This document shows positions 7,412 to 15,960 of a DNA stretch of 42,013 nucleotides, one piece after another (the stretch's first letter is position 1; every line of letters begins with the position of its first letter). Made by a program: the position numbers and the translations under genes. The DNA comes from a virus, in IMG/VR virus record IMGVR_UViG_3300037358_000204, positions 1 to 42,013 of that record, one strand, 5' to 3'. Below the pieces are notes generated by a model. That model saw only the letters and a list, made by a program, of their open reading frames with translations, did not search any database and was not told where the DNA came from.

Positions 7412-9583
7412 TTAAGGCGCGGTTAGCAGTGGCAAAACAATCTCGTAAAATTGATCGGCGGGCATGACATAGCTCGATTCCCAAATCTCAATGTCCGCGC
7501 CCTGGCTGGCGCTTTGTCCGTTCCAAAAGAGCCCGTCGTTCGTGAGAAGGTATTCGGTGGTGGTGTTCTGCCGCTGAACCGGCTCCAGGTCGTCAAAACC
7601 GAGAAAATTTGCCTGCGCCGGATAACCCGCGTACCAGGTTGCGTTCGTCGTCAGCGTTGAATCCAAGTTCAGCACTACCGCTTTTCCCGCCGTCGAATTG
7701 CCCGATTGCGGCTGTACGATGAACCAGGTATTGCCCAGCTTGGTTAGGAACGGCCCTTCGCCGTCGTTACTGGACAATGCCGTATTCCGACCCAGCAGGG
7801 TGATATTGGCGGTCGTCAAATTCGCGGAGGAAAATGTCCAAGCCGAAGTGTATAGCGTGGTGTTCGCGGTAAACCCTTCCGTGAGGGTCGCGGTCTGCAC
7901 GCCATTGATCACCTTTAGGTCTCCCGGGTAGCATTGCGACGAACTGTTTCCCGCTGCCAGGAGATTAAATGGAATCAGTGTCGGATTCTGGAAAACGTGC
8001 ACGCCATAGCGGATGTCCTCGCCGGCGGTGACGGTCGCATAATAGGCTCCGATGTTCCCAGTAAACCCACTCACCCCCCAGTCACTTTGGTTGGTGAATA
8101 CAATGCGCGACTCGGGAATCGGCGTCCCGTTCGGGCCTGCGGGGCCATCCACGCGGTCATAGATCATCGAGCAATCGCCATCGCCTAAAACGTCGTTGCC
8201 GGTGTTCCACGCGCTATTTGGGCGCAAGTCCGCCAGCCAACCGGTTTGCACAATATTCCCAGTATCAGGATTCCACTTAAAGACCACGTTCTCACAGGCT
8301 GAAACCGGATAAGCCGGTGCCGGAAACATCATCGTCGCGGTAAAAAATCGGGAGTTCCCCGTCGGCGTTCCATCTTCGCAAAAGTAGCCCCGGAGATTAT
8401 CCACGCCCACGCCGCCGGCGTAGCCGTCCTGGAGGTGAGTTACCACGATATTGCCGCTCGCCGTGCTCGGAACAATCGCCGCCCGTATTGGGTGGATTTT
8501 CGCCAAATTTGCGGGCGTCTGGGCATCGAAGGCACCCCAATATTTCAGTTCCACCCCGGCCCCTCCCGGTGTATTGCTAATGGGCTGCGCTTTACCACCG
8601 GCCGGCTTTAGCCAGGCGGAAATAGCCCACCCGCTGTTCATCGCATAAATCTGCGCCGCCGTCGTCAAATTGCAGGCGTAACCACCCGCCGCCACGCTGG
8701 TATTTGCCATCGGATAACCGGTGCTGGGATTGAAAAATACGTCAGAGGTGTGCGCGGTCGAAAGGTTGCAGTAAAGTGAGATCGTGCCGTTGTACGCATC
8801 GTAGTAAGTGCCGAACCGGGGTGCGGTTAAATTGCCTACATTACCCACGTAAAAGCCGGTGAAAAAGCCCACGCCCGCGCCGGTCGCCACCGCCGAGACG
8901 TTCGCCGAGTCCTGAAAGAACGGAATCGTGTAGGTCTGGGCGGAGACAAAATCTTCCTCGTTTCCACCCGCGAAGAATGTCCCGTTGCCCCACCCCGCGC
9001 CGGTCGTCCAGGTACCGTTCGTGAGGGTAAGATTGGTCAGCCCGATATTTGGGTAAACCGGGCCGTTCAGAAAATCCTCGTCCTCGCACACCCCCTGCGG
9101 CGGTGCCGGGTCAAGCGCCTGCCTCACCCCCACCAACGACCACGTCCCGGTATAATTCGCGGGCGTGGTTGTGTTCGTCGGCGGCACGTAGCTTTCCAAA
9201 ATCGTGCTCAACCCCGTCACCCCGAACGGTTGAAACGCCACCGTCGCGCCCGTCAAATTCACGTTGCCCGAAAACACTGGCGAGCTCGCTGTCGCCACTC
9301 CGGTGACCGTCCCATTCCCCGCGCTCAGCGTGCCGCCGGCCAGGATGATCGAACCTCCACTCTTCACGGTGAAGTTCGTCCCGTTCCCCGCGTTCGCGCC
9401 CGTGTCCACCGTGCCGATGGTTTGGTTTCCGGTAAAATTGCCGCTCGTGAAATTCGCCATCACCGGCGCGGCCGCGCTCGCCGTCGGCGGCGTCCAGTTC
9501 TGCCCGCGCACCAGGGCCAGCGGCCAGCCCACCGCGGCGAAGGCCGCGAGGGCCAAGAAGAACAGGAGGAGATATTTTTTCAT
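7412..9583 (-). CDS. Large fibre-like exported protein
   Basis: This 723-residue protein has an N-terminal hydrophobic signal segment (MKKYLLLFFLALAAFAAVGW..., cleavage probably near residue 28). An Asn/Gly/Thr-rich repeat region follows (residues 29-110, six N-x-T sequons in the first 45 mature residues, units such as GNFTGNQT), then a long globular region. That region has strings such as FLNGPVYPNIG, DGDCSMIYDRVDGP and ESRIVFTNQSDWG, and ends in TTEYLLTNDGLFWNGQ. The distal part resembles a five-bladed glycoside-hydrolase-like or carbohydrate-binding fold, but I see no catalytic signature. Position between the tape measure and the second fibre-like gene suggests a host-recognition or depolymerase protein. 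The function is inferred. Confidence 0.7.
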   Translation of the reverse strand: MKKYLLLFFLALAAFAAVGWPLALVRGQNWTPPTASAAAPVMANFTSGNFTGNQTIGTVDTGANAGNGTNFTVKSGGSIILAGGTLSAGNGTVTGVATASSPVFSGNVNLTGATVAFQPFGVTGLSTILESYVPPTNTTTPANYTGTWSLVGVRQALDPAPPQGVCEDEDFLNGPVYPNIGLTNLTLTNGTWTTGAGWGNGTFFAGGNEEDFVSAQTYTIPFFQDSANVSAVATGAGVGFFTGFYVGNVGNLTAPRFGTYYDAYNGTISLYCNLSTAHTSDVFFNPSTGYPMANTSVAAGGYACNLTTAAQIYAMNSGWAISAWLKPAGGKAQPISNTPGGAGVELKYWGAFDAQTPANLAKIHPIRAAIVPSTASGNIVVTHLQDGYAGGVGVDNLRGYFCEDGTPTGNSRFFTATMMFPAPAYPVSACENVVFKWNPDTGNIVQTGWLADLRPNSAWNTGNDVLGDGDCSMIYDRVDGPAGPNGTPIPESRIVFTNQSDWGVSGFTGNIGAYYATVTAGEDIRYGVHVFQNPTLIPFNLLAAGNSSSQCYPGDLKVINGVQTATLTEGFTANTTLYTSAWTFSSANLTTANITLLGRNTALSSNDGEGPFLTKLGNTWFIVQPQSGNSTAGKAVVLNLDSTLTTNATWYAGYPAQANFLGFDDLEPVQRQNTTTEYLLTNDGLFWNGQSASQGADIEIWESSYVMPADQFYEIVLPLLTAP

Positions 9584-9595
9584 AAAGAGAAGGTC

Positions 9596-11296
9596 TTAAT
9601 AGTTCGCCAAATCCTGGATTTGGCCGGCCGTGTTCTCGTGGTTCTGTTCCAGTTGCGCGATGCGCCGCTCCAGCGCCCGCAGCGCGCCGGTGGTCGTCGT
9701 CACGGTCGTGCCGGAATCCATCGCCGCCGCCAGCCGGTTCAGCAGCCCGATCAGGTTTTCGATTTCCTCCGGCGTCGCGCCTTTGCCCTGCTCCAGCTTC
9801 GCCGCCGCGCCGGACACCGCCGTCGCCAGCCGCGCGTATTGGTTCTGCCGCGCGCCGAATTGCCCCGCCGTCTCCACGCCCGTCAGGTTGCCCGCGGCGT
9901 CGTGGGTGAAATCCTGCCGCGTCGGCTGCGCCCCGGCCAAGCCGCCGAGGATGGCCTGTAAAATCTGTCGCAGCTGCGCCTCCAGTTCCTCGCGTTGCGC
10001 CGCCGGCTTCGGCGCGGCCGCTTTCGCGCCCCGCGGCGTGCCGTCGTCATCGGCCTGGTTCTCGAAGGGGACCGCCTGCGCCTTCAACCGCGCCGCCTGC
10101 ACCTCGTTGCGCGCGGCTTGTTCATTCTCGGCCAAAATTTGCAATTGCTGGGTGAGCTGCGCGATCCCCGGCTTGTCCTTGCCGTCGCCGCCGCGCAGGC
10201 TTTGGATCACGGCGTTGCCCTGCTCGATCAATTTTTGGTAATCGGCCTCCCTGGCCGCGAACTCCGCGCGCATCGCCTCCACTCGTCGTTCCGCCGTCGC
10301 TTGGGCCTGCTGGGTGCTCGGGCCGCCGGGCAGCCCGCCCTGGGCGTTGGCCATCACCTTCGCCTCGCGCTCGGCTTCCTGCGCCCGCGCCGCCGTGATG
10401 TTTTCCGTCGCCTTCGCCATCACGTCCTGGGCGTGCGCGATCAATGCCGCCATCCCGGCCAGCCGCTGTTCCACGTCGCCCCGCGCCATCTCCGCCTCGG
10501 CCGCCTTCGCCTGGGCGTGCATCACGTCGCCCTGCGCGTCCCGTCCGCGCGCGGCGTCGTCAATGCCCTGGAGGTTTTTTTCATAGGGCGCTTTGATGCC
10601 CTCGATTTCCTCCGGGCTCGCCCCGCGCCGCTGCGCCGCCGCGACCGCCTCGCTCTCCTCGGCCTTCAGTTTCGCCTTGTTCAGGTCGTCCTGCGCCTTG
10701 GCCAGTTTTTCGAGCGAGCTTAAATAGGTTTCGCTGGCGGAAATAATTTCCTTTTGGTCCGCCAAAATCGCGTCATATTGGTCGCGCAAATCCTTCGCCG
10801 GGTCCTTCGCCGCCTCCGCCAGCGCCTTCCCCATCTGCTTCGTGTTTTCCGCGATCTCCTTCTGCTGGCCGGTGATGGACTTCGTCGCCGATTTCCACGC
10901 CTCGTCCAGCCCGAACACCGCCGCCACCACTCCCGCCAGCACCGCAATCGCCGGATTTTCCGCCATCGCAATGAAGAGCCCGCGGATGCCCATGCTCAGC
11001 AGCCGGATGCCGGGCAGCAGATTGCCCGACATCACCATGTCCACCCCGATCACGCCGCCCTCGACTTCGCGGAAGGCCCGCGCCAGCCGCGCGCCGCTCG
11101 CGCCCATTTCCTCCATGCTGCTGGCGCCGGCGCTGTTGCTCGCCGCGAAATTGCGCAGCCGGCCGAGCAATTCGTCGTTGATGCCGACGTAAATGCTCTG
11201 CTGCGCCTGCGCCACATTCCGCAGGTCGGCCGCCGCCGCCGGCGCGCCCACCACCTGCACCCCGATCTTCAAATTGCTGTCGGCTTCGTCGCCCAT
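9596..11296 (-). CDS. Tail tape measure protein
   Basis: This 566-residue protein has the normal make-up of a tape measure. The N-terminal domain ends in a hydrophobic block at about residues 103-130 (GIRGLFIAMAENPAIAVLAG). A very long Ala/Glu/Lys/Gln-rich coiled coil (about 135-420) follows, and a further C-terminal coiled coil ends in ALERRIAQLEQNHEN. Tape measure proteins fill the tail tube and set its length, and at about 0.15 nm per residue this one predicts a short to medium tail. It follows the tail-tube and tail-completion genes and precedes the fibre and hub genes, the usual siphovirus order. The ATG at 11296 follows an 88-bp repeat and hairpin gap. Confidence 0.85.
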   Translation of the reverse strand: MGDEADSNLKIGVQVVGAPAAAADLRNVAQAQQSIYVGINDELLGRLRNFAASNSAGASSMEEMGASGARLARAFREVEGGVIGVDMVMSGNLLPGIRLLSMGIRGLFIAMAENPAIAVLAGVVAAVFGLDEAWKSATKSITGQQKEIAENTKQMGKALAEAAKDPAKDLRDQYDAILADQKEIISASETYLSSLEKLAKAQDDLNKAKLKAEESEAVAAAQRRGASPEEIEGIKAPYEKNLQGIDDAARGRDAQGDVMHAQAKAAEAEMARGDVEQRLAGMAALIAHAQDVMAKATENITAARAQEAEREAKVMANAQGGLPGGPSTQQAQATAERRVEAMRAEFAAREADYQKLIEQGNAVIQSLRGGDGKDKPGIAQLTQQLQILAENEQAARNEVQAARLKAQAVPFENQADDDGTPRGAKAAAPKPAAQREELEAQLRQILQAILGGLAGAQPTRQDFTHDAAGNLTGVETAGQFGARQNQYARLATAVSGAAAKLEQGKGATPEEIENLIGLLNRLAAAMDSGTTVTTTTGALRALERRIAQLEQNHENTAGQIQDLANY

Positions 11297-11384
11297 GATT
11301 TAAAAGTGTTTCGAGTTTGTCGGGGCGCTCTGCTGGACAGCAGAACCGCGCCCGGTTGGAAATTTTCGTGTTTTTTGTGGCTGA
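11297..11384. repeat. Composite gap: hairpin and phrase repeats
   Basis: The gap holds a strong hairpin at 11323-11353 (GGGCGC, then TCTGCTG, GA, CAGCAGA, a 3-nt bulge, GCGCCC). It is flanked by a CGAAAC-type phrase near the tape measure start and, on the minus strand, AATCAGCCACAAAAAACACG next to the upstream stop. The hairpin lacks a U-run, so it is more likely a repeat element or processing site than a terminator. Confidence 0.65.
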
Positions 11385-11582
11385 TTAGCTCTCGCCCGTC
11401 TCCGCCAGCACCCTTGTCACCACCCCGTTGACCAGCTTCGGCCAGAAGGTGTACCACAGCCCGTTGTCCGGGCAGTAAAGCTGCTCGGTGCCGTCCTCCT
11501 TCATCCGCCAGTTGCCGTACGTCGCCCGCAAATAGCGGCCGTCCGACTGGGTCGTGGAATAGGCGATGGTGGTGGCGCTCAT
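11385..11582 (-). CDS. Small tail-region protein, paralogue of the upstream C-terminus
   Basis: This is a 65-residue protein starting MSATTIAYSTTQSDGRYL. Its sequence aligns along its length with the last 60 residues of the protein encoded just upstream. Shared positions include SDG[KR]YL, NWR, two aromatic residues in YYTPW/WYTFW, K[IL][IV]NGV and the ending A-E-[GT]-[GQ]-[QE]-S. The two copies therefore arose by duplication of a small domain. This copy is free-standing and the other is a C-terminal domain. The ATG at 11582 was chosen because the longer reading goes through the repeat in the gap. Function is unknown. In this position it may be a fibre-tip or chaperone-like domain. Confidence 0.75.
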   Translation of the reverse strand: MSATTIAYSTTQSDGRYLRATYGNWRMKEDGTEQLYCPDNGLWYTFWPKLVNGVVTRVLAETGES

Positions 11583-11590
11583 GCGGAAAA

Positions 11591-11637
11591 GGTTTCGAGT
11601 TTCGAGTTGGTGGTCTTTGTCTTGTTGGTGGCAAAAA
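11591..11637. repeat. Phrase repeat D
   Basis: The plus strand reads TTTCGAGTTTCGAGTTGG and then a GTCTTTGTCTTG unit. On the transcribed minus strand this is the CCAACTCGAAACTCGAAACC phrase that also precedes genes at 30633 and 31576. Confidence 0.6.
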
Positions 11638-11638
11638 A

Positions 11639-12310
11639 TCAGGACTGCCCCTCCGCCGCATAAACCACCGTCGGCACGCCGTTGATGATCTTCACCCACG
11701 GCGTGTAATAGAGGTTGGTGTCCGGGCTGAACTCCTGCCAGACGCTCCCGTTATAAATCCGCCAGTTCGTGTTCGCCGGAATCGCCGTCAGGTATTTGCC
11801 GTCGCTGGTCGCTTCCGGATACGAGGCCGGCAGCGGCGACGGCGGCGTGGCGTCCGGGAAAAAGGCGTTCGGCTGCACCACGATCCAGCCCGCCCCGGCC
11901 GTCAGATTGTGGCCGTCCACGGTGACAATGGCGAAGGAGAGCCAGTATTTCCCCGGCGCCAGCTTCATCTGGTCCGCCGTGAAGTAGAGCGTCGTCATCG
12001 CCTGGCGCGGTGTCCCGGTCCATTGGCTTTCCGTTGTCGGCGCGAAGCTGTTGGTCGTGAATTCGCACAAGACCGCGTCGTCCGGGGTCGGGATGCTGTT
12101 CGGCTGGCTCGTGTCCGGCGCCTTCAGGCAGGCCGTGATCTGCGCCAGGTTCGAGAGGTCGGTGATGATCTCTTCATCGTCGAACAGCGCGACCCCGAAC
12201 CACAAATCGCATCCCGCCCACGCGATAAGGCCGGCGTCGGTGTCGTCGTCCGTCGGCGAGCCGAACACTTTCGCGTCCAGCGCGACAAAAATGGTTTGGC
12301 CGAATTTCAC
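11639..12310 (-). CDS. Tail-module protein with duplicated C-terminal domain
   Basis: This is a 223-residue protein of unknown family. It begins with a GTG at 12310 that overlaps the upstream stop as GTGA, so the two are translationally coupled; the longer open frame upstream is noise. The N-terminal 160 residues are beta-rich (TIFVALDAKVFGSP, DLWFGVALFDDEEI, WLSFAIVTVDGHN), like immunoglobulin-type tail proteins. The last 60 residues repeat the whole of the next gene downstream (see 11385-11582). It lies between the tail tube genes and the tape measure, so a tail-tube accessory or tail decoration protein is plausible. Confidence 0.72.
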   Translation of the reverse strand: MKFGQTIFVALDAKVFGSPTDDDTDAGLIAWAGCDLWFGVALFDDEEIITDLSNLAQITACLKAPDTSQPNSIPTPDDAVLCEFTTNSFAPTTESQWTGTPRQAMTTLYFTADQMKLAPGKYWLSFAIVTVDGHNLTAGAGWIVVQPNAFFPDATPPSPLPASYPEATSDGKYLTAIPANTNWRIYNGSVWQEFSPDTNLYYTPWVKIINGVPTVVYAAEGQS

Positions 12311-12726
12311 GAGAAGACGCCTCCGATAATATTGTAAGTCCAGCGCACCGTCAGCCCGTCGAACTTCGGCGCGGCGCTGCGCAGGATCGCCCCCGCCAGC
12401 GTCGGCTTGTACACGCCGACGCCGCTCTGCCCCCACGCAAACGCCAGCGTGTTGCCCGGCTCCGCCTCCAGCGCCGCCATCTGCGCGATCACGAATTGCT
12501 GCGCCGCCAGCACGCTCGCAAAGACCGACTCCACCGTGAAGTCGAACACCGTGCGCCAGTTCGCCCGGTTCAATGGCAGCGCCGCCGGGCCGCGGACGTA
12601 TTCCGCGACCTGGGTCAGGTTCTCGATGCCGATTTTATTGAAGATCACGAGATCGCCGTTCGGTTCGCGGGTCGGGTTGGCCAGGAGGGTCGAGCCCCAG
12701 GTGAGTTGTAAGGTGGATGTGCTCAT
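12307..12726 (-). CDS. Tail-module protein of unknown function
   Basis: This 139-residue protein starts MSTSTLQLTWGSTLLANP. The sequence alternates hydrophobic strands and has no membrane segment. It contains the strings FNKIGIENLTQVAEYVRGP and AFAWGQSGVGVYKP. It sits just after the tail tube candidate and is coupled to the next gene by a 4-base overlap. The position is that of a tail assembly or tail completion protein, but I recognise no family. Confidence 0.72.
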   Translation of the reverse strand: MSTSTLQLTWGSTLLANPTREPNGDLVIFNKIGIENLTQVAEYVRGPAALPLNRANWRTVFDFTVESVFASVLAAQQFVIAQMAALEAEPGNTLAFAWGQSGVGVYKPTLAGAILRSAAPKFDGLTVRWTYNIIGGVFS

Positions 12727-12731
12727 GGCGT

Positions 12732-12759
12732 GCCCTCCGAAGCTTGAGCGCAGGAGGGC
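12732..12759. repeat. REP-like hairpin 1
   Basis: GCCCTCC (12732-12738) and GGAGGGC (12753-12759) are perfect inverted arms around GAAGCTTGAGCGCA. It belongs to the family with core CCCTCCG...GC(G/T)...GGAGGG that also occurs at 17236, 34058, 38574 and 40379. Confidence 0.75.
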
Positions 12760-12765
12760 GGCCGC

Positions 12766-13692
12766 TTAGGCCACGGTAAAGAGTTCCGCCAGCGCGTTGG
12801 TGGTCACGTTGCGGATGGTCTCGAAGACGAGCTTGTTGCCGCGGTATTTCTCCGCGCCCCAGGTCAGGCCGCCCGTGTTCACCGCCGCGTTTTTCAGCGT
12901 CACCGTCGGCGTCCCGCCAGTGGCCGCGATCACCGCGTCGTAGCCGGTCAGGTCGCTGCCCATCGCCTGGCCCGTCGGCAGCAGCGCCGCGTAGTTCGCC
13001 TCCGTCATGTTCACCGGCGTGAAGCTCACCCGCGCCAGAAACGACACCAGTTCATAGTCCAGCGTCGGGAAGACGTCGACCTTCACCGGCGCGATCTTGA
13101 GGTCCCACTCCACGTCAAACCCTTCCTGGTCGGCGTAGAAGGTCGTGCCGTTCCAGGTCAGCGTGTAAAGGCCGTTGTAGATTTGCGCGGCGTTGTACCC
13201 CGCCAGCGCGACCGCGCTGCCCACTGCGCCCAGCGAATAAAAATCGCCCGCCGCCGGCGCCGTGTAATCCGCGCCGGTCTTGATCAGCCCGGTGATCTCC
13301 AGTTCCTTCAGCATCGCCCCGCGCGCCGCCAGCTTCAGGCCCGGGAGCTTCGTGATCAGGCAGTTGGCCACCGTCAGCGGCGCGCCATTCACCGGCGTGA
13401 TGATCACCGGCTGGTCCGTGTTCGTCGAGAGCCGCGCGCCCACCTGCGTCGTCGCGTAGGGAAACAGCAGCGCCAGGTTGTTGTACTGGAGCGGCGTGAA
13501 CTTGATCTTCACCATCGCGTCCGTCACCCGCTTGCGCACCGGCCCCAGGCCCGAGGCCATCCGCATTTCGGTCTCGGTCACGAAGTCGGCGACAATGTCG
13601 CCCACGGAAAGCAAACTCGGCGGCGAGCTGGCGCCAAAGGCCAGCGACGCCGGCCCGCGCGGGATCAAAGTGCTGCGTGAAGGTTGGGACAT
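12766..13692 (-). CDS. Probable major tail (tube) protein
   Basis: This 308-residue protein follows the head-tail joining genes and precedes the tape measure by three genes, which is where the tail tube gene lies. It reads as two related beta-rich halves with motifs such as MVKIKFTPLQYNNLALLFPY and VSFTPVNMTEANYAALLP. The repeated [IV].FTP...NY..LLP pattern suggests an internal duplication of the tube fold. It has no membrane segment. There is no separate sheath gene nearby, which argues for a non-contractile tail. I do not recognise a named family with certainty. Confidence 0.72.
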   Translation of the reverse strand: MSQPSRSTLIPRGPASLAFGASSPPSLLSVGDIVADFVTETEMRMASGLGPVRKRVTDAMVKIKFTPLQYNNLALLFPYATTQVGARLSTNTDQPVIITPVNGAPLTVANCLITKLPGLKLAARGAMLKELEITGLIKTGADYTAPAAGDFYSLGAVGSAVALAGYNAAQIYNGLYTLTWNGTTFYADQEGFDVEWDLKIAPVKVDVFPTLDYELVSFLARVSFTPVNMTEANYAALLPTGQAMGSDLTGYDAVIAATGGTPTVTLKNAAVNTGGLTWGAEKYRGNKLVFETIRNVTTNALAELFTVA

Positions 13693-13795
13693 GGTGATTT
13701 TGAGTTAGCGTGTTTTTTTCGCGTCGGGGAGAAATTCTTTGGCGATTATCCCTTGGTGACAGGTAGTTGATGTGTGGCAAAATTCTTCCGTTTCC

Positions 13796-14254
13796 TCAGG
13801 CCTGCGGCTTGAACCCCGCGCTCGTTTCAAACAGCGCGTCAATCTCCCGCTGCTCGAAGACATACGCCGCTTCCGTCGTCGGCGGGTCGTCGGCAAACAG
13901 CGCGTTCATGAGCCGGTCCTGCACCCGCGGCTGCCACAGGTGCAGCGCGGTGAAAATGAATTCGATCAGCTCCTCCGCGTCCGGCGCGCCCTCCGGCCGT
14001 TCCAGCAAAGGGTTCTCGATTGCCTTCACCCGCACCTTCAAGGCCCGGAAATACGGGCCCGGCGCGTTCTGCTCGACCCGCGCGATCCGGGGCGTGAACA
14101 CCACCAGGCAGCACCCCAGCCCCGCCGCCAGGCCCTCCTCGATCTTCGCCTGGATGTTCCCCGGCTGCCGCACGATCACCGGGACGCCCCGCAGGTTCGG
14201 CGTGTTCTCCAGCCGCTCCACGATGGCCGCCCGCAATTCTTTCACCAGGCTCAC
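13796..14254 (-). CDS. Mu gp37-like tail terminator candidate
   Basis: This 152-residue protein starts with a GTG at 14254 overlapping the upstream stop (GTGA). The beginning, MSLVKELRAAIVERLENTP, and the following strands (VIVRQPGNIQAKIEEGLAAG, CCLVVFTP) match the layout of the small alpha/beta proteins that close the tail tube (DUF1834/gp37 type). It is directly coupled to the gpG-like gene and followed by the tail tube gene, as expected. The ending LFETSAGFKPQA is intact. The family call is by pattern and synteny. Confidence 0.7.
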   Translation of the reverse strand: MSLVKELRAAIVERLENTPNLRGVPVIVRQPGNIQAKIEEGLAAGLGCCLVVFTPRIARVEQNAPGPYFRALKVRVKAIENPLLERPEGAPDAEELIEFIFTALHLWQPRVQDRLMNALFADDPPTTEAAYVFEQREIDALFETSAGFKPQA

Positions 14255-14973
14255 GGCGCGCCTCCTTCCACCCGCGTCAGCGGCCGCAGTCCGCCCACGC
14301 CGAGATATTGCGCCAGGCGGTAAGCGATGAAATCGGCCAGCTCATCCATCGGTGGGAGCACCGTCTGATCCGCCGCCTGCGTCACCGACTTCTTCAGCAC
14401 GAACAGCAGCTCGCCCGCGTTGTGCGCGTCCGCCGGCTGGTGAAAATTCTTCGCCCCGCGGTGCGTCTTGAAATGCTGCGCCAGTCCGGGCGCCGGCAGA
14501 AACAACCCCATCCCGTGCGCGCCCCCCGCGCCCAGCCAGCCCACCAGCTTCAAGCCGTCGAAATCGCCCGGCCGCTTGCCGTAACTTAGCGGCGACACCG
14601 GAATCGCCAGCGCCTGCGCCGGCTGGCCCGCGTTCGGCCCGCTCAGCGCCGTCCCCGCCCCCGCCGTGATCGTGCCGCCGTAATACCGCAGCCGCATTCC
14701 CAGCTTGGCGACGATCACCACCGCCCCGTCCGCGTCGGACGTGAACGTCGTCGCGTCCGCCGCCTGCGCGTAAAAATGCGTGCGCGGTCCGCCCAGCTTG
14801 TTCTCGCGCTGCGGGTCCAGCGCGTAGAGATAATCCCGCGTGAAGTTCGCCGCCGCGCGCCCGACTTCCTCGTACATTTCCGGCCATGCCTCCGGGAAGA
14901 GCCGTTCGACGCGGTCCCGGATCGCCGCGTAGGCGGTGTCCTCCAATATCGTGCATGTCACTAGGGCCGGCAT
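14251..14973 (-). CDS. Phage virion morphogenesis protein (Mu gpG-like)
   Basis: This 240-residue protein belongs, by its pattern, to the gpG / virion morphogenesis family that joins head and tail. The characteristic region is residues 30-75: WPEMYEEVGRAAANFTRD, then the RENKLGGPRTHFY motif, a version of the usual N.LGG.RT.FY. A later signature is MRLRYYGGTITAG. It is longer than Mu gpG and ends with an unusual C-terminal segment (FIAYRLAQYLGVGG). Its stop overlaps the start of the gp37-like gene. The start at 14973 follows a composite repeat gap. Confidence 0.85.
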   Translation of the reverse strand: MPALVTCTILEDTAYAAIRDRVERLFPEAWPEMYEEVGRAAANFTRDYLYALDPQRENKLGGPRTHFYAQAADATTFTSDADGAVVIVAKLGMRLRYYGGTITAGAGTALSGPNAGQPAQALAIPVSPLSYGKRPGDFDGLKLVGWLGAGGAHGMGLFLPAPGLAQHFKTHRGAKNFHQPADAHNAGELLFVLKKSVTQAADQTVLPPMDELADFIAYRLAQYLGVGGLRPLTRVEGGAP

Positions 14974-15090
14974 GAAATTTTCGCGTTTCGGGTTTGGGGT
15001 TGGTCGGGGCGCGGACTTGCTGCGCCCGGCGGGCGCTTTTTGCGTTTTCTGCGGTGAAATATTTTCGTGGTTTTTCGTGACTTTTCGCGG
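14974..15090. repeat. Composite repeat gap
   Basis: In the direction of transcription this gap reads as a chain of phrases: TTAGCCGCGAAAAGTCACG, AAAACCACGAAAA, CACCGCAGAAAACGCAAAAA, a GGGCGC...GCGCCC hairpin, and CCCAAACCCGAAACGCGAAA immediately before the start codon. The same order of modules is seen at 11297-11384 and 24691-25029. Confidence 0.7.
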
Positions 15091-15960
15091 CTAATTCTGC
15101 GTCGCCATTTTCAACACCCCGTCCGCGCCCCACTCCGCCAGCCCGCGCAGCGCCGTGCTCAGCAGTTGCCCGAGCGCCGACTCCGCCGTCACCAGCGGTT
15201 GCGCCTGCAAAAAGAATCCGCGCGGCGCCGGCGCCGGCGCGTCGTCGTCTGCGCCGATCACGCCCAGGGCCACCGCCTCGTCCCGCGCGGTGTCGCGCGT
15301 GCGCATCCACGAGTTGAAATCAAACGGCGGGTAGGGATTCCCGAACCGGTTGAAGCCGCCCGCTTCCAGCGGGAGCAGCCAGATCGGGTCGTCCTTCCGC
15401 GCGATCATCCGCCCGTCGTAAAACTGGCCGCCCGCGTTCGCCCACTTCTCCGGCCACGGCCGCTCCGCCTCCACTCCGCCCTTCGGAATCGCCGCCCGGA
15501 ACAATTCCTGGCAGGGATACGACTTCAGCAAATTCGCGCTCTGCCCGGCGTTGTAGTACCCCGCGCCCAACGCCATCTCCCGGTTCGTTTGCAAAATCAG
15601 GTTCAGCCGCCAATCGCCGGTCAGGTCCGTCAGGCCCCCGACCTGTTCGTCTTCCAGCGGCTCGCCAAACGCGCTCATGCCGCCTTCGCCGTAGCCCAGC
15701 GCCCGCGCCAGTTGCCGCAGCCGCACCCGCGCGCCGGCCAGGTCCGTGCCGCCCGCGCCGGTCGTCAAGCCGGTCGTCAGCGCCCGCACCTCGCGCTGCG
15801 CCGCCTCCAGAAAATCCGCCTTCGTCACCCCCGCCGAGAAAAACGCCGCGTTCCGCACCTCCGGCGCCAGCAGTTGCAGCACCGCCGTGCGCGCCTCCGT
15901 CGGCAGCACGCTCCGCGCGTCCAAGGCGTCCAGCGCCCCCTGGAAAACAAGATCGCTCAC
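15091..15960 (-). CDS. Minor head protein (MuF-like)
   Basis: This 289-residue protein starts with a GTG at 15960 (VSDLVFQGALDALDARS) that overlaps the upstream stop. Longer open frames upstream overlap another gene. The central part (LNLILQTNREMALGAGYYNAG) and the end (GQFYDGRMIARKDDPIWL, followed by NPYPPFDFNSWM) match the order of conserved segments of MuF/gpF-type minor head proteins: N-x-x-x-A-x-G, then D-P-I-W, then P-P-F-x-F-N. These proteins are ejected or structural components near the portal. In Mu, F follows the portal directly. Here it lies five genes later, beside the gpG-like gene. Confidence 0.75.
   Translation of the reverse strand: MSDLVFQGALDALDARSVLPTEARTAVLQLLAPEVRNAAFFSAGVTKADFLEAAQREVRALTTGLTTGAGGTDLAGARVRLRQLARALGYGEGGMSAFGEPLEDEQVGGLTDLTGDWRLNLILQTNREMALGAGYYNAGQSANLLKSYPCQELFRAAIPKGGVEAERPWPEKWANAGGQFYDGRMIARKDDPIWLLPLEAGGFNRFGNPYPPFDFNSWMRTRDTARDEAVALGVIGADDDAPAPAPRGFFLQAQPLVTAESALGQLLSTALRGLAEWGADGVLKMATQN

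Noticed and set aside
11323-11353. Rho-independent terminator after the small tail gene
   Set aside because: The stem is strong but has no U-run in either direction, and the surrounding operon continues.
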